Of a stretch of 64,000 bases of DNA, positions 33,914 through 44,126 are shown piece by piece. The position numbers and the translations under genes were made by a program. Within the stretch, counting starts at the first letter, position 1; every line of letters starts with the position of its first letter. This stretch comes from Desulfovibrio sp. (GTDB lineage: Bacteria > Desulfobacterota > Desulfovibrionia > Desulfovibrionales > Desulfovibrionaceae): assembly GCA_024683955.1 (NCBI GenBank), contig JAIKXS010000030.1, positions 1 through 64,000 on the forward strand, in the 5' to 3' direction. The notes under the pieces were generated by a model. That model worked only from the letters and a program-made list of their open reading frames with translations. It was not told the DNA's origin and made no database searches.

Positions 33914-34894
33914 TCACGGTTTCTTCTGCAGCCGCTGGTGGACAAAATCGGAGGGTCTTATATTCTGCGGAATTGCGGAAAGAGGGAACTCCGCTCTTGC
34001 AAGCGTCCTGTGCCCCCCTCCCTGCCCTAGAGATCCAAAGCGTTCACTGGCCATCAGTCCCATATCGATGGTCCCATCACCCCTGAAGATGACGATCACC
34101 TTCTTTTCAACCACGCCACTGACGGCTATCCAGCGCAAGCCGTGCACGCGAGTGAAAAAATCCGCAATACACACCAACAGATCCGCATTGCTCACATCGT
34201 TCAAAGAGGCATGAGCGCCATTCGCACGGCAGTCCTTCAACGAACGGAACGCACGACTGAAAAGAGGAAGCCATGCCCGCAGATACTCGCTACGGCAAAT
34301 ACGTCGCAAAAGACCTGCGTTGGCGAATTTGAAGAGCCAGTGATACGCAATAAGGTCCTCCTGTCCGCCAGAGCGTTCAAAGGCTGCCGTATCTGTGCGT
34401 ATGCCGTACAGCAGTGCTGTAGCAAGAAGGGGTCCTGGACGCACCTTCATACTCTTCATGAGTTTCGTCATGATGGTCGAGGTTGCACCGATGTTTTTCG
34501 GCAGGGTACAAAAGGCGTCGGGCTCAAGATATTCAGAAAAGTCTTCTGCCGGATGATGATCTATAACAAGACTGTATTTCAGAGCCTTCAAGGCCTGGTG
34601 ATGAACCGGTTGGGAATCAAGAAGCGCAAAATGCGTGTAGTCCCCGGCCATCGATTCCTCCCACTTTTTAGCGGGGATGCGCAAATAACGCATCATGGCG
34701 AGGTTGTCCGGTCTTGTCACATCATTGATATGACGAATGTCGACCAGTTCAACTCGGCCGCGTAAAAAGCGGCGCAAAGCCATAGCCGAAGCAAGCGCGT
34801 CAGGATCGGCAAAGACAAGAAGACAAAAACGGTTATCGCGTCCCTGCGTCTGCAACCAATCCTTAAACTGTCGCATGGCAGTTAACTCGGACAA
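33914..34894 (-). CDS. DHH/DHHA1 family phosphoesterase (NrnA-like)
   Basis: A 326-residue protein with a DHH domain (V-I-D-H-H-P at about residue 110) and a C-terminal DHHA1 domain ending in G-Q-G-G-G-H-R. Relatives degrade short oligonucleotides (NrnA), 3'-phosphoadenosine-5'-phosphate or cyclic dinucleotides. Motif I reads F-A-D-P-D-A-L-A-S, where many members have a His a few residues before the Asp; substrate choice may therefore differ. The TTG at 34894 is taken as start because GGAGG lies seven bases upstream; ATG 34876 is the alternative. Confidence 0.82.
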   Translation of the reverse strand: MSELTAMRQFKDWLQTQGRDNRFCLLVFADPDALASAMALRRFLRGRVELVDIRHINDVTRPDNLAMMRYLRIPAKKWEESMAGDYTHFALLDSQPVHHQALKALKYSLVIDHHPAEDFSEYLEPDAFCTLPKNIGATSTIMTKLMKSMKVRPGPLLATALLYGIRTDTAAFERSGGQEDLIAYHWLFKFANAGLLRRICRSEYLRAWLPLFSRAFRSLKDCRANGAHASLNDVSNADLLVCIADFFTRVHGLRWIAVSGVVEKKVIVIFRGDGTIDMGLMASERFGSLGQGGGHRTLARAEFPLSAIPQNIRPSDFVHQRLQKKP

Positions 34895-34918
34895 AAGACA
34901 TCCTCCATCGCTATCAGC

Positions 34919-35773
34919 TTAAGTTAAGACTGACTGTTTCCGAAAGCGGCCAAGCAGTGCTACACACATACGCTCCATGCGCGATTTCGCCAGTTCGTCC
35001 CCCGCATAAGCAACCTGAAAGGGTAAAAGTGCTTGATAGAGGGCTTCGGCACATTGTGCCTCCTCCGTGCCTCCACAGTTTGCTGTGCCATTGCCGTGAC
35101 TATGGTGGCAGAATGACGGATCCAAAAAATGCTCCGTAAAAGAACGCAATTCCTTGTCAATCAGGGGCAACCCCAAATAATGTGCAAGACGTGTCAATTC
35201 ATTGCGCGGAGCCCGCAGAAGACGTTCGTAGCTCACGACGATACGTGGCATATTTCTGCTTGCAAGCAGCGCTTCGCACATATACACGATCCAGAGGGCA
35301 CAGGCACGCTCACGGGAGAGACCGTCACGTTTCATAAGGGACGCGGAAACACTTGCGGGGGAGCGCAGTGCTATAATCGCCTTTGAGCGTATCTTCTCAA
35401 GAGCAAAAAGAGAAGACCAGAAAGGAAGAAGACGACAGAGTCTCGGATCTTTAAGCCCTCGCCTGCCATCCGCGCAAAAAATACGCAGAAATAAACGCGC
35501 ACGTTGTGCTACATCGGGGGCAGCCACCGCAAGGCGACGAAAATCCATGGATTCAAGGCCGTCCCAGGTCACTGCCAGTGCGTCAAAAATAGTCTCGTTA
35601 ATGTGAACAAAGGCCGGCTCTTCAAAAAAACCCTTCGGGTTATCGTACCTTGCCAAATGCACGTTGCCGATATCAACCCCGAGACAGGGCAAGGCCCTCG
35701 TGACGGCACTCGTACCGCTCCTGTGCATGCCAAGGACAAGAATAAGTTCCGCATTATCCATGGCGCATACCAT
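34919..35773 (-). CDS. sulfotransferase-like protein
   Basis: About 284 residues with the 5'-phosphosulfate-binding loop of sulfotransferases near the N-terminus (L-V-L-G-M-H-R-S-G-T-S-A-V) and a later R-S-P-A-S-V-S stretch that fits the 3'-phosphate-binding region. It would transfer sulfate from PAPS to an unknown acceptor, often a cell-surface sugar in bacterial members. Start uncertain: GTG 35821 overlaps the upstream gene, and ATGs occur at 35773 and 35761; none has a strong binding site. It is encoded just after the M16 protease. Confidence 0.7.
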   Translation of the reverse strand: MVCAMDNAELILVLGMHRSGTSAVTRALPCLGVDIGNVHLARYDNPKGFFEEPAFVHINETIFDALAVTWDGLESMDFRRLAVAAPDVAQRARLFLRIFCADGRRGLKDPRLCRLLPFWSSLFALEKIRSKAIIALRSPASVSASLMKRDGLSRERACALWIVYMCEALLASRNMPRIVVSYERLLRAPRNELTRLAHYLGLPLIDKELRSFTEHFLDPSFCHHSHGNGTANCGGTEEAQCAEALYQALLPFQVAYAGDELAKSRMERMCVALLGRFRKQSVLT

Positions 35774-35796
35774 ATTAGAGCCTGCAAGGCAGACAC

Positions 35797-38715
35797 TCAC
35801 AAAACAGTGGTCGCTGTCCACCCGTTCTTTTCAGCCCACCCCTTGGCGTCACCCCCTCCCAAAATGCAGCTATCACCGTTTTTCAACAGGGCTAGGATCT
35901 CTGCAAAATCCTTAAAATCCTGCGGTTTGGTAGAAAGCATCTCCTCTCGCATCTTCTGCCTGACCTCGTCATTATCTCCGGAAAGCATGCGGCCAAGCTG
36001 GACAGCACCACGCGCACTCGGCAACAAATAGGTATCAAGATCGCCAACCGCCCCAACAATGGCCTGGGTAAGCTGCGCGGGGGTCGGGTTAAAGGAGGAA
36101 AGAAAGGAGGCCATTCGGTCATAGCAGGCCAGCGTTTCCCCCGTATTGGGATCTCTGTAGGAAACACACAGCAGGGTTCCCCGTGCCCGTTGAAAGGAAC
36201 AGAACGCTCCGTAGGCTCCACCACGCACGCGGACCTGCTCCCAAAGGTAGCCCATGCGAAGGGAACGCAATATAACGCTCGCCTGTCCCATGTACTTCCA
36301 CCCAGCATCATATAAATTCACGCTTTTTCCAACATAATTGATGCGGGACGGCGTAATCAGGGCTTCGGCATGAGGAAGAGACGAAAACGGAGCAATCTCG
36401 CAGGATTCCCCCAGAAAGAGCGTTTTTTTAGGTAAGGCAGAAAAGAGGGACGTGGAAAGCTGCCGAACACGGTCAATGGACGAGGATTCAGCAGTACAGC
36501 TAAGCAGACTGCCCTCGCTGGCGAAAATAGCTGAGCGGAGAGTCCTTAAATCGTCGAGAATGGCGCCAGGGTTCTTTTCAAAGTTGTCAAGAAGCCCCCG
36601 TATATACTCAAGGTAGCTAACTCCGGCGGTTTGTTCCGCTGCTGCCCCCTGAGCGCTGTAGCGCGCGTCAAGCCGTGTCATGACAATACCATGTCCCGAG
36701 CTCTGCATGGCCTCCTCAAGCCGTGCCCTTGTCTCAAGAAGCATCTGTCCAATACGCTCAAGTGCAATGGCGTCGTTATCCTGGGGGCAAAAAATGAGCT
36801 CATCAAAAATCTCAAAAAGATCATCAAGCCGCCCGTATACTGCCTTACCACCCAATCTAAAAAACCGGAAAAAACCACGGTCCGCGATCTTCGTCCCGAA
36901 GGTTATACCAGCCCCTACACCTCCTGTCCTAGCGCTGATAAGTTCTCCCAGAGCTGTATAGTCATGCTTTGCGGTTCCTATTTCCGTAATTGTCCGCGAA
37001 AAAAGCGGCAGAAGAGGATAAAGGCGCTCGGGAACAGCCTCCAGGGGAAAAAGGAGGGAAACGTAAGCGATCCCACATGTAGGCTGCTCATACGCATAGA
37101 ATGGATATGCGCCCTTAAGGCATTCTTGCCGAATCACGGGGTTCCGCAACGGAAGATCACTGATGGAAAGAGACGGGATTGTGGCGAGAGCCTCTGCGCT
37201 GTCAGGACGTACCTGCGCTTCTTGGAGCTCTTTAGTGACACGAACCATTTCCTCACGCTCATTCTGAGGGCATCCATCGAGAACAGCCTGAAGACGCTCG
37301 GCCTCCTTGCGTTCCCTTCTTGCCCCGAGATCCGTATCGGGTGTTAAAATGACAAGAGCGCGGTGCGGATTGTCGAGAAAACGCTTTTGAATGAGGTTCT
37401 CAAAAACTTTTTCTCCGGATGCAAGTCGATTTTTAATGTCATTCAGGGGTTTTTCCCACGCGAGAACCTCGATTGGATTTCCCCCGTAAAGCCAGGTAGA
37501 AAGCGCCTGAATCATAACGCTTAGGCCTCTCGGAAACGGGCCCGTATTGCGTTCGCGGTAGTCAAACTCAACAGTGTTGACTGCGGCTTCGACGGTCGAA
37601 GATTCTATTCCGTCCCTCACAAGAGAGGTGAGGGTATCAAAAATTATGCCCTCAGCCCTCGAAATATCTTCTCGTTTTATGCCTTTGAGACCAGTTGAGT
37701 AGTACATTTGCTTCAGATCCGTCTCCAATCCGCAGCCCGTTGTTTCTTCGCCAAGGCCTGAGCTGATAAGCGCACGCTGCAGCGGACTTCCCGACATGCC
37801 TTCAAGAATATGCTGCAGCATTTCCATTTGAAGGGCCTCGTTCACATCCCCCCGCTCACCAAGAAGCCAGTTGATCGTAAACATATTCTTTTGCACCCCG
37901 TTTCCGGCAGCGTAGGCAACTTCCTTTGTCACAGGTTGTTTGAAGGGGCGCTGTGAGGGGACATCAGAATCCACGTTCCTGTACGAAAAAGCCTCTAAAA
38001 GAGCGGCAAGCTTTTGAAGACGGGCCGGTTCCGGATCGTTCCCCCAAAAGAAAAATCGCGCATTTGATGGATGGTAGTAGCGGCTGTGAAAACTGCAAAA
38101 ATCTTGATAGGTCAGCTCTGGAATCACTTCTGGGTTTCCACCCGAATCCAGGCTGTAAAGCGTATCGGGGAAAAGAGCCTGCTGGCTTTGCTCGGCGAGG
38201 ACGGCGTCAGGAGAGGAATACGCTCCTTTCATTTCATTATAGACAACGCCTTTGTAGGTCCACGGCCCGTCTTGATCGTTGGCTTCAATGTGCCAGCCTT
38301 CCTGTCGGAAAGTGTCCTCCGTAATAAGAGGGAAAAATACCGCATCTAAATAAACATCAATAAGATTATAAAAATCCTGTAAATTGGCACTTGCAACAGG
38401 ATAGCATGTTTTATCAGGAAAAGTAAAAGCGTTTAAAAATGTTTGCAGCGACCCTTTAAGCAATTCAACAAAAGGTTCTTTAACAGGAAATAATTTTGAT
38501 CCGCAGAGAACAGAATGTTCAAGAATATGTGCAACTCCTGTTGAATTTGATGGAGGTGTCTTAAAGCTTACCCCAAAACATTTATTTTCATCATCATTAC
38601 ATATCGATAATATTTGTGCTTTAGTCTTTACGTGTTCCCACAAATTAACACATCCACCAACTTCGCTTAAATTAGCATTATCTAATAAATGGTATGCTTC
38701 CGAATATGAATTCAT
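35797..38715 (-). CDS. M16C metalloprotease, presequence protease (PreP) type
   Basis: A 972-residue zinc peptidase made of four related domains. The inverted zinc motif H-x-x-E-H is at H-I-L-E-H near residue 64, in the context A-H-I-L-E-H-S-V-L-C-G-S that is typical of the M16C/PreP subfamily, which degrades unstructured peptides. No signal peptide is evident, so a cytoplasmic location is likely. The first 120 codons are much more AT-rich than the rest. ATG 38715 follows an in-frame TTG. Confidence 0.92.
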   Translation of the reverse strand: MNSYSEAYHLLDNANLSEVGGCVNLWEHVKTKAQILSICNDDENKCFGVSFKTPPSNSTGVAHILEHSVLCGSKLFPVKEPFVELLKGSLQTFLNAFTFPDKTCYPVASANLQDFYNLIDVYLDAVFFPLITEDTFRQEGWHIEANDQDGPWTYKGVVYNEMKGAYSSPDAVLAEQSQQALFPDTLYSLDSGGNPEVIPELTYQDFCSFHSRYYHPSNARFFFWGNDPEPARLQKLAALLEAFSYRNVDSDVPSQRPFKQPVTKEVAYAAGNGVQKNMFTINWLLGERGDVNEALQMEMLQHILEGMSGSPLQRALISSGLGEETTGCGLETDLKQMYYSTGLKGIKREDISRAEGIIFDTLTSLVRDGIESSTVEAAVNTVEFDYRERNTGPFPRGLSVMIQALSTWLYGGNPIEVLAWEKPLNDIKNRLASGEKVFENLIQKRFLDNPHRALVILTPDTDLGARRERKEAERLQAVLDGCPQNEREEMVRVTKELQEAQVRPDSAEALATIPSLSISDLPLRNPVIRQECLKGAYPFYAYEQPTCGIAYVSLLFPLEAVPERLYPLLPLFSRTITEIGTAKHDYTALGELISARTGGVGAGITFGTKIADRGFFRFFRLGGKAVYGRLDDLFEIFDELIFCPQDNDAIALERIGQMLLETRARLEEAMQSSGHGIVMTRLDARYSAQGAAAEQTAGVSYLEYIRGLLDNFEKNPGAILDDLRTLRSAIFASEGSLLSCTAESSSIDRVRQLSTSLFSALPKKTLFLGESCEIAPFSSLPHAEALITPSRINYVGKSVNLYDAGWKYMGQASVILRSLRMGYLWEQVRVRGGAYGAFCSFQRARGTLLCVSYRDPNTGETLACYDRMASFLSSFNPTPAQLTQAIVGAVGDLDTYLLPSARGAVQLGRMLSGDNDEVRQKMREEMLSTKPQDFKDFAEILALLKNGDSCILGGGDAKGWAEKNGWTATTVL

Positions 38716-39124
38716 CAAAATTCAGCGAATAACTTCAACACGTATGGAAGAAGGAATCGCTGCCTCCTTTTATAGTACTAGTATTATGAAGATACAAAAA
38801 ATGGTAAAATAATATGGTATATTCTTCAGCCTGATGTGCAGAGCTGTAATATTAGTTAATAAACTTAGCCCCGACAGGTCATATTCGCAATGTCCCTGAA
38901 GGGATACTTATTCTTAAACCACTAACCTTCTTGTACCTAGCTTTTGGAAAAAGGGCAAAGTCCCTGGGAGCCGTCAAAACTCCAAAGCGGGAGTAATACT
39001 TGCCATTTTTGATTTTGATGTCTATTATGTCGCTCTTTGTCCATGCATACTGCTCTTTTCGGATTTTTCCTATCCGTCAACCAAAGTATGTTTTTTTAGT
39101 ATTCCGCTACAAACCTTATCTCGC
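38716..39124. other. divergent intergenic region ahead of rpsB
   Basis: About 400 bases between the protease start (minus) and the rpsB leader (plus). AT-rich at the left. A repeated G-G-G-A motif occurs around 38915-38995 and small hairpins can be drawn, but I see no gene. Promoters for both directions must lie here; none is close to consensus. Confidence 0.4.
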
Positions 39125-39208
39125 ACACCCAGTCATCTTTGGGTGTCTGAAAAGACATACGAATTCCCTAACGGGGTCGTTACTGGGTGGAGGTTTAACC
39201 CATGGAGG
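39125..39208 (+). promoter_or_regulatory. structured leader of rpsB, candidate autoregulatory site
   Basis: Three pairings compete. ACACCCA (39125-39131) pairs with TGGGTGT (39140-39146) as a local hairpin. CACCCAGT (39126-39133) is also a perfect complement of ACTGGGTG (39182-39189). That second element can instead fold with ACCCA (39198-39202) into a small hairpin right before the binding site GGAGG (39204-39208). Such a switch could control translation or elongation of the rpsB-tsf mRNA; S2 autoregulation is known in other bacteria, but the site here is a prediction. Confidence 0.45.
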
Positions 39209-39214
39209 ATTTTT

Positions 39215-39967
39215 ATGGCCTACGTTACCATGAAGCAAATGCTGGAGACAGGTGTCCATTTCGGTCACCAGACCCGACGTTGGAACCCCAAAATGCGCCC
39301 TTACATTTTCGGTGCGCGTAATGGCATACATATCATTGATCTACAGCAGACGGTAAAGCTTTTCCGTGACGCCTATGACGCCGTCGTGAACACAGTGGCC
39401 AAGGGGGGCAAGGTCCTTTTTATTGGCACAAAACGTCAGGCTCAGGAAACCATTGCGGTAGAAGCTGCACGTGCCGGTCAGTATTATGTTTCAAACCGCT
39501 GGATGGGCGGAACGCTTACGAATTTTGTCACGATTCAAAAAAGCATCGACCGACTGAAGAAACTTGAAGGCATGTTCTCTGACGGTACCATTAACAAATA
39601 CCAGAAAAAGGAAATTCTCCTGCTCGAGCGTGAAAAGGAAAAGCTCGAAGAGACTCTTGGCGGCATCAAAAATATGGATCGACTTCCGCAGATTGCCTTC
39701 ATTATTGACCCAAATCGTGAAGACATCGCGGTGCGTGAATGTCGCAAGCTCGGGATTCCGATCGTTGCTATTACAGACACGAACTGCGATCCTGATAACA
39801 TCGATTACATCATTCCTGGAAACGACGACGCCATCAGGGCTATCAAGCTCTTTGTCAATTCCTTTGCAGAGGCCTGCCTTGAGGGTCAGGCCATGAACAA
39901 GGACGGAGGCAACGCCGAAGAGGAACTACAGAAGGTTGTTGAGCAAGAGGCCAAGGACGGCGAGTAA
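39215..39967 (+). CDS. rpsB: 30S ribosomal protein S2
   Basis: The 250-residue protein begins [18 protein letters not shown], with [11 protein letters not shown] and the F-I-G-T-K-R and [10 protein letters not shown] signatures of S2. The frame is open upstream to 39143, but GGAGG seven bases before ATG 39215 and the family N-terminus fix the start. Followed after 81 bases by tsf, the usual partner. S2 joins the small subunit late in assembly. Confidence 0.98.
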   Translation: MAYVTMKQMLETGVHFGHQTRRWNPKMRPYIFGARNGIHIIDLQQTVKLFRDAYDAVVNTVAKGGKVLFIGTKRQAQETIAVEAARAGQYYVSNRWMGGTLTNFVTIQKSIDRLKKLEGMFSDGTINKYQKKEILLLEREKEKLEETLGGIKNMDRLPQIAFIIDPNREDIAVRECRKLGIPIVAITDTNCDPDNIDYIIPGNDDAIRAIKLFVNSFAEACLEGQAMNKDGGNAEEELQKVVEQEAKDGE

Positions 39968-40048
39968 TTCTGCAGCCCTTTCTGTCTCTCGTTATAATCT
40001 TACTTCTTTCTGCGACTTTGATATATATACTCGAAAACAGGTGCATAT

Positions 40049-40912
40049 ATGGCTACAATTACGGCTCAAATGGTAAAGGATCTGCGTGAGAAAACCGGCG
40101 CAGGCATGATGGACTGCAAAAAAGCACTGGTTGCCGTTGAAGGCGACGAAGCCAAGGCAGTTGACTGGCTGCGTCAAAAAGGGATGGCTAAGGCTGCCAC
40201 CAAGTCCGGGAGGGCAACGGCTGAGGGACTGGTGTGCATTGCCGAAAATGAAGACCGCACAGTGACAGCTCTTGCCTCCCTCTACTGTGAGACGGATTTT
40301 GTTGCTCGTGGCGATAAATTCCAGGATGAAGCGAAAAAAATTGCCAAAGCGGTTGTGGATAATGATCCAGCAGATGTCGCTGCCCTGGAGGCCATCAAGG
40401 GCGACGATGTAAAACAGCTTATTGCTACAATCGGCGAAAATATGAAAATTGGGGCCTTTGCGCGCCATACAAAAGGCAGCGAAAATGAAGCCATAGGAAC
40501 CTACATTCACTCCAACGGTAAAATCGGCGTCCTTGTATGGGCAAACCTGGGAAAATCCAACAGCTGCTCCGCCGAGGCGACCAAGACTCTTCTTCGCGAG
40601 CTCGCGATGCAGATTGCAGCGACCAATCCTCTTGCACTCAATGCTGAAGGCGTTGATCCTAAAGCTGTTGAACACGAGCGTCAGGTATATATTGACAAGG
40701 CAAGAGCAGAAGGCAAACCCGAACAGATTGTTTCAAAAATTGCCGAGGGCGCAGTTCAGAAATTCAAAAAATCTGTTTGCCTACTTGAGCAACCATATAT
40801 CCGCGACGACAAAAAAACAGTCAATGATGTTGTAAAGGAAGCAGCTAAAAATCTAGGGGACACCGTAACTGTTCTTGGTTACAGCCGAATTCAGTTGCAA
40901 GCCGAGGAGTAA
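40049..40912 (+). CDS. tsf: elongation factor Ts
   Basis: Guanine-nucleotide exchange factor for EF-Tu, 287 residues. The N-terminal domain reads V-K-D-L-R-E-K-T-G-A-G-M-M-D-C-K-K-A-L, and the EF-Tu-contacting motif T-D-F-V-A-R is present near residue 80. It shares a transcript with rpsB, and a strong terminator follows 47 bases after the stop. Confidence 0.98.
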   Translation: MATITAQMVKDLREKTGAGMMDCKKALVAVEGDEAKAVDWLRQKGMAKAATKSGRATAEGLVCIAENEDRTVTALASLYCETDFVARGDKFQDEAKKIAKAVVDNDPADVAALEAIKGDDVKQLIATIGENMKIGAFARHTKGSENEAIGTYIHSNGKIGVLVWANLGKSNSCSAEATKTLLRELAMQIAATNPLALNAEGVDPKAVEHERQVYIDKARAEGKPEQIVSKIAEGAVQKFKKSVCLLEQPYIRDDKKTVNDVVKEAAKNLGDTVTVLGYSRIQLQAEE

Positions 40913-40959
40913 ATCTTGACTGGAAGACAGCATACGGTTTTTTACGCTTTATAATACGT

Positions 40960-41003
40960 CAAAAGGGGAGAAAAGAATGCCTTTTCTCCCCTTTTGTTTT
41001 TTT
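40960..41003 (+). terminator. intrinsic terminator of rpsB-tsf
   Basis: Perfect 16-bp stem CAAAAGGGGAGAAAAG / CTTTTCTCCCCTTTTG with a five-base loop, followed by seven T residues. Confidence 0.95.
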
Positions 41004-41996
41004 CCACGCCTACGCCAGCTCCCCTCATTATGCAGCTAAATGAATATTGTATTTAAAAATTTTTTTCTTTTCTAGTATTCATCCTTCTTAAAAAAATCGC
41101 TAACAGAATTATTTAATGGCTATAATTTAAACATTACGAGCATCCTCTCAAAAACTTCGAAATACTTGGCAATGCCCCTGATGTCGTTTTATAAACCAGA
41201 AAAACGCCTCAGCCGGACAAAATATCCAGCGTTCATTCCCTTTTTTTTCAATTTTTTATGCAAAATCTGGTAAAAAGATTTTCATAGGTTACTCACCACC
41301 TATGTTCAAGACGCGAATAACTCTTTCTACCCGATGTTGCAGAAATTCCAAGTTTTTTCTCATGTAACATCGCTTTTTTTTCAATATTGCTCTCGTTCAC
41401 TGTGTATTCTTGACATACTGGCTACTACCATGAGAAGGGTTGAGCGTATATTGCCTTGCAGATCAGACAACGACTTCAGCTTTCGCTCTCTCTAGCGGTG
41501 TACAAAATAACACCACACTCGATAAAGTAGCATATTGGCCGTTTACGCATCATTTTAGGCCTCACAGAAAAAACAGCGTGAGTTTCTTCGAATCGGCTTC
41601 AACTTCTGAACCATCCTCATGCCAGTTATCCTGTGTCATTATTTGCATTGCCCCAGCATGCGTATCAACGTTTCGCCAAAACCCGAAATTTCCTTTAAAT
41701 TTCGTGGCTGCGGTGAAATCTGTAGCACCACAGCGTACCTCACGGGCCTCCAGTTTCGCTCTTCGATGCAACGAGAGCCTCTGCCCTTCCCCAACTGGAG
41801 TAGCCCATCTGTTTTATAACGTTGTTTATCAGGATTGCCGCCTCTTCAGTCGTTACCTAACCGTGCACACTTTTCTTACAAAGAAAGGAGTGCCACTAAG
41901 GCAGCAGCTGTTTTTTGCGCATACTGCGCCAACTTTTTTATCCACCCATCAGGGAGGAAGCGTCTTTCCTTTTCTCAAGGGCGCAACTCTATCGCT
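41004..41996. other. gene-poor region between tsf and panC
   Basis: About 990 bases. Frames of 70 and 186 codons occur on the minus and plus strands (around 41562-41771 and 41440-42000), but neither resembles a known protein or has a good start site. The minus-strand frame (ending near 41562) has a protein-like stretch G-F-W-R-N-V-D-T-H-A-G and may be a remnant. A lone TTGACA at 41410 has no matching -10 box. Confidence 0.4.
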
Positions 41997-42857
41997 ATGA
42001 TCACAATTCATACAAAAGAAGAACTTAAGAGCATTACCCGGACATGGCAAAATGAGAGGGCAAGCGTATGCTTAGTTCCAACTATGGGCTACTACCACGC
42101 CGGTCATGAAGATCTTATGCGTTACGGGCGAACTCTCGCAGACAGGCTTATTGTTAGCCTCTTTGTCAATCCTACTCAATTCAGTCCCAGTGAGGATTTA
42201 GACTCGTATCCTCGGGATCACAAGAGAGATACAGCCATTGCAGAAGCCCTCGGCGTCGACGCACTCTTTATACCAGAACCCTCGGATATGTACGCAAATG
42301 ACCATGCCACATGGGTAGAAGTTCCCGAAATGGGGAAACTCTTATGCGGTGCTGCACGCCCTATACATTTCCGTGGGGTCTGCACGGTCTGTCTCAAGCT
42401 TTTTCTCCTTACAAAAGCCAACTATGCCGTGTTTGGTGAAAAAGACTGGCAACAGCAGGCTATTCTTCGCAGAATGGTACGTGATCTTGATGTTGACATA
42501 TCACTCCATACGCGACCAACCGTCCGTGAATCCGACGGCCTTGCCCTTTCGTCTCGTAATGTCTACCTTGGTTCCGTTGAACGTCAGGAGGCTCCTCATA
42601 TTTTCAAAGGACTCTCTCTTGCATCTTCACTCGTGACGCAGGGAGAAACCAATGCAGCCTGCCTTCGGGACAGTGTTCTCCAGTACTGGGCGAAAACAAT
42701 TCCCCATGGACGCCTTGATTATCTTTCAGTCGTCGATCCGGAATCTTTGGCGCCCCTCACCGAAGTAACTTCACCTGCGATAATGGCTTGTGCCATTCGA
42801 CTTGGTACCGCCAGACTTATCGACAATATACTTTTGCCTGCCCCAAAAAGGACGTAA
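41997..42857 (+). CDS. panC: pantothenate synthetase
   Basis: Condenses pantoate and beta-alanine using ATP, the last step of vitamin B5 synthesis. The 286-residue protein has [11 protein letters not shown] near residue 30, where the first G-x-x-H-x-G-H element is slightly changed, then F-V-N-P-T-Q-F and V-F-G-E-K-D-W-Q-Q and S-S-R-N at the usual spacing. The frame extends 54 codons further upstream, but the conserved protein begins at ATG 41997. metK starts 10 bases after its stop. Confidence 0.95.
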   Translation: MITIHTKEELKSITRTWQNERASVCLVPTMGYYHAGHEDLMRYGRTLADRLIVSLFVNPTQFSPSEDLDSYPRDHKRDTAIAEALGVDALFIPEPSDMYANDHATWVEVPEMGKLLCGAARPIHFRGVCTVCLKLFLLTKANYAVFGEKDWQQQAILRRMVRDLDVDISLHTRPTVRESDGLALSSRNVYLGSVERQEAPHIFKGLSLASSLVTQGETNAACLRDSVLQYWAKTIPHGRLDYLSVVDPESLAPLTEVTSPAIMACAIRLGTARLIDNILLPAPKRT

Positions 42858-42867
42858 GGAGTCAACC

Positions 42868-44040
42868 ATGTTACCTAAAGGAAAATACTTTTTTACTTCA
42901 GAATCCGTTACCGAAGGGCATCCGGACAAAGTTGCAGACCAGATTTCTGATGCAGTGCTTGATACCCTTCTTACGCAGGATCCCGATGCCCACGTGGCTT
43001 GCGAGACACTTGTGACGACTGGAATGGCCGTCATTGCCGGTGAAATCACGACAAAAGGATACGCCGATCTCCCGTCCGTTGTGCGGCAAACTATAAAAGA
43101 AATTGGCTATACAGGCTCTGACATGGGTTTTGACTGGCAGACCTGCGCCGTTATTGCTTCCATTGACCACCAGTCACCTGATATAGCCCAGGGTGTTTCA
43201 CGTGAAACACCGGAAGAACAGGGGGCCGGTGATCAAGGTATGATGTTTGGCTACGCCTGTTCGGAAACAGACACTCTTATGCCGGCACCCATCTACTGGG
43301 CACACCAGCTTTCACAGCGTCTTGCCTTCGTACGCAAGCAGGGCCTTGTCGATTTTTTCCGGCCTGATGGAAAAACACAGGTTTCTTTTGAATACCAAAA
43401 CGGTAAACCCGTCCGGATCCACGACGTTGTTGTTTCAACTCAGCATGCACCAACCGCAAGCCAGGCAGACGTGGAGGATGCGGTACGAAAAGAGGTGATT
43501 ACTCCGGTTCTGGGACCGTCTGGCTACTTTGATCCGGCTGACTGCAAAATCTTTATTAATACCACAGGACGTTTTGTGGTAGGGGGGCCAATGGGAGACT
43601 GCGGACTTACAGGCCGCAAAATCATCCAGGACACCTACGGTGGAAGCGGACACCACGGAGGAGGAGCTTTTTCCGGAAAAGATCCTTCAAAGGTTGATCG
43701 CTCTGGTGCGTATATGGGCCGCTATATCGCCAAAAACGTAGTTGCGGCCGGACTTGCACCGGTATGTGAAGTACAAATTGCTTACTGCATCGGAGTGGCA
43801 GACCCAGTCAGTGTTCTTGTATCTTCTGATGGCACAAGTGATATTTCAGATGAAATACTCACAAAAGCGGTACGAGAAGTTTTCGATCTGCGACCCTATT
43901 TTATAACAAAACGTCTTGACCTAAAACGGCCAATTTATCAAAAATCGGCCTGTTACGGCCATTTTGGACGTGAACTTCCCGAATTCACATGGGAAAAGAC
44001 AGATGCGGTAGCGGATCTCAAAACAGCTGCGCATATATAG
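42868..44040 (+). CDS. metK: S-adenosylmethionine synthetase
   Basis: Makes SAM from methionine and ATP; 390 residues. Signatures: [13 protein letters not shown] near the N-terminus, the hexapeptide-like G-A-G-D-Q-G around residue 123, and the P-loop-like [15 protein letters not shown] precedes ATG 42868. A perfect parS palindrome lies within its coding sequence at 43194-43209 (codons for G-V-S-R-E-T). With ahcY at 19.7 kb it covers SAM synthesis and recovery. Terminator and further hairpins follow. Confidence 0.98.
   Translation: MLPKGKYFFTSESVTEGHPDKVADQISDAVLDTLLTQDPDAHVACETLVTTGMAVIAGEITTKGYADLPSVVRQTIKEIGYTGSDMGFDWQTCAVIASIDHQSPDIAQGVSRETPEEQGAGDQGMMFGYACSETDTLMPAPIYWAHQLSQRLAFVRKQGLVDFFRPDGKTQVSFEYQNGKPVRIHDVVVSTQHAPTASQADVEDAVRKEVITPVLGPSGYFDPADCKIFINTTGRFVVGGPMGDCGLTGRKIIQDTYGGSGHHGGGAFSGKDPSKVDRSGAYMGRYIAKNVVAAGLAPVCEVQIAYCIGVADPVSVLVSSDGTSDISDEILTKAVREVFDLRPYFITKRLDLKRPIYQKSACYGHFGRELPEFTWEKTDAVADLKTAAHI
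43194..43209. promoter_or_regulatory. parS: parS partition site inside metK
   Basis: TGTTTCACGTGAAACA, a perfect 16-bp palindrome identical to the site at 58041 upstream of parA and to the widely conserved chromosomal ParB-binding consensus. It is embedded in metK codons for Gly-Val-Ser-Arg-Glu-Thr, so the protein and the DNA site constrain each other. Confidence 0.8.
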
Positions 44041-44057
44041 CATCGCCTCAAAAACTA

Positions 44058-44100
44058 AAGAAGACCTGAAGGGAATTCAGGTCTTCTTCTCCTTTCTTTG
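44058..44100 (+). terminator. terminator after metK
   Basis: Stem AAGAAGACCTGAA / TTCAGGTCTTCTT (13 bp, 44058-44070 with 44076-44088), five-base loop, then a pyrimidine-rich T-containing tract rather than a pure T-run. Confidence 0.75.
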
Positions 44101-44126
44101 CTATAAGAAGATCGGAAACAACATAT

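Noticed and set aside
38340..38715. AT-rich 5' end of the M16C protease gene as horizontally acquired DNA
   Set aside because: The encoded N-terminus carries the normal catalytic motif in frame with the rest; a local composition drop at a gene start is insufficient evidence of transfer.
41562..41771. Minus-strand frame between tsf and panC
   Set aside because: Has a short protein-like stretch but neither a start signal nor a recognisable family; at best a remnant.
41440..42000. 186-codon plus-strand frame upstream of panC
   Set aside because: Ser/Pro/Cys-rich with no domain pattern and no ribosome binding site, and it runs into the panC start; not supported as a gene.
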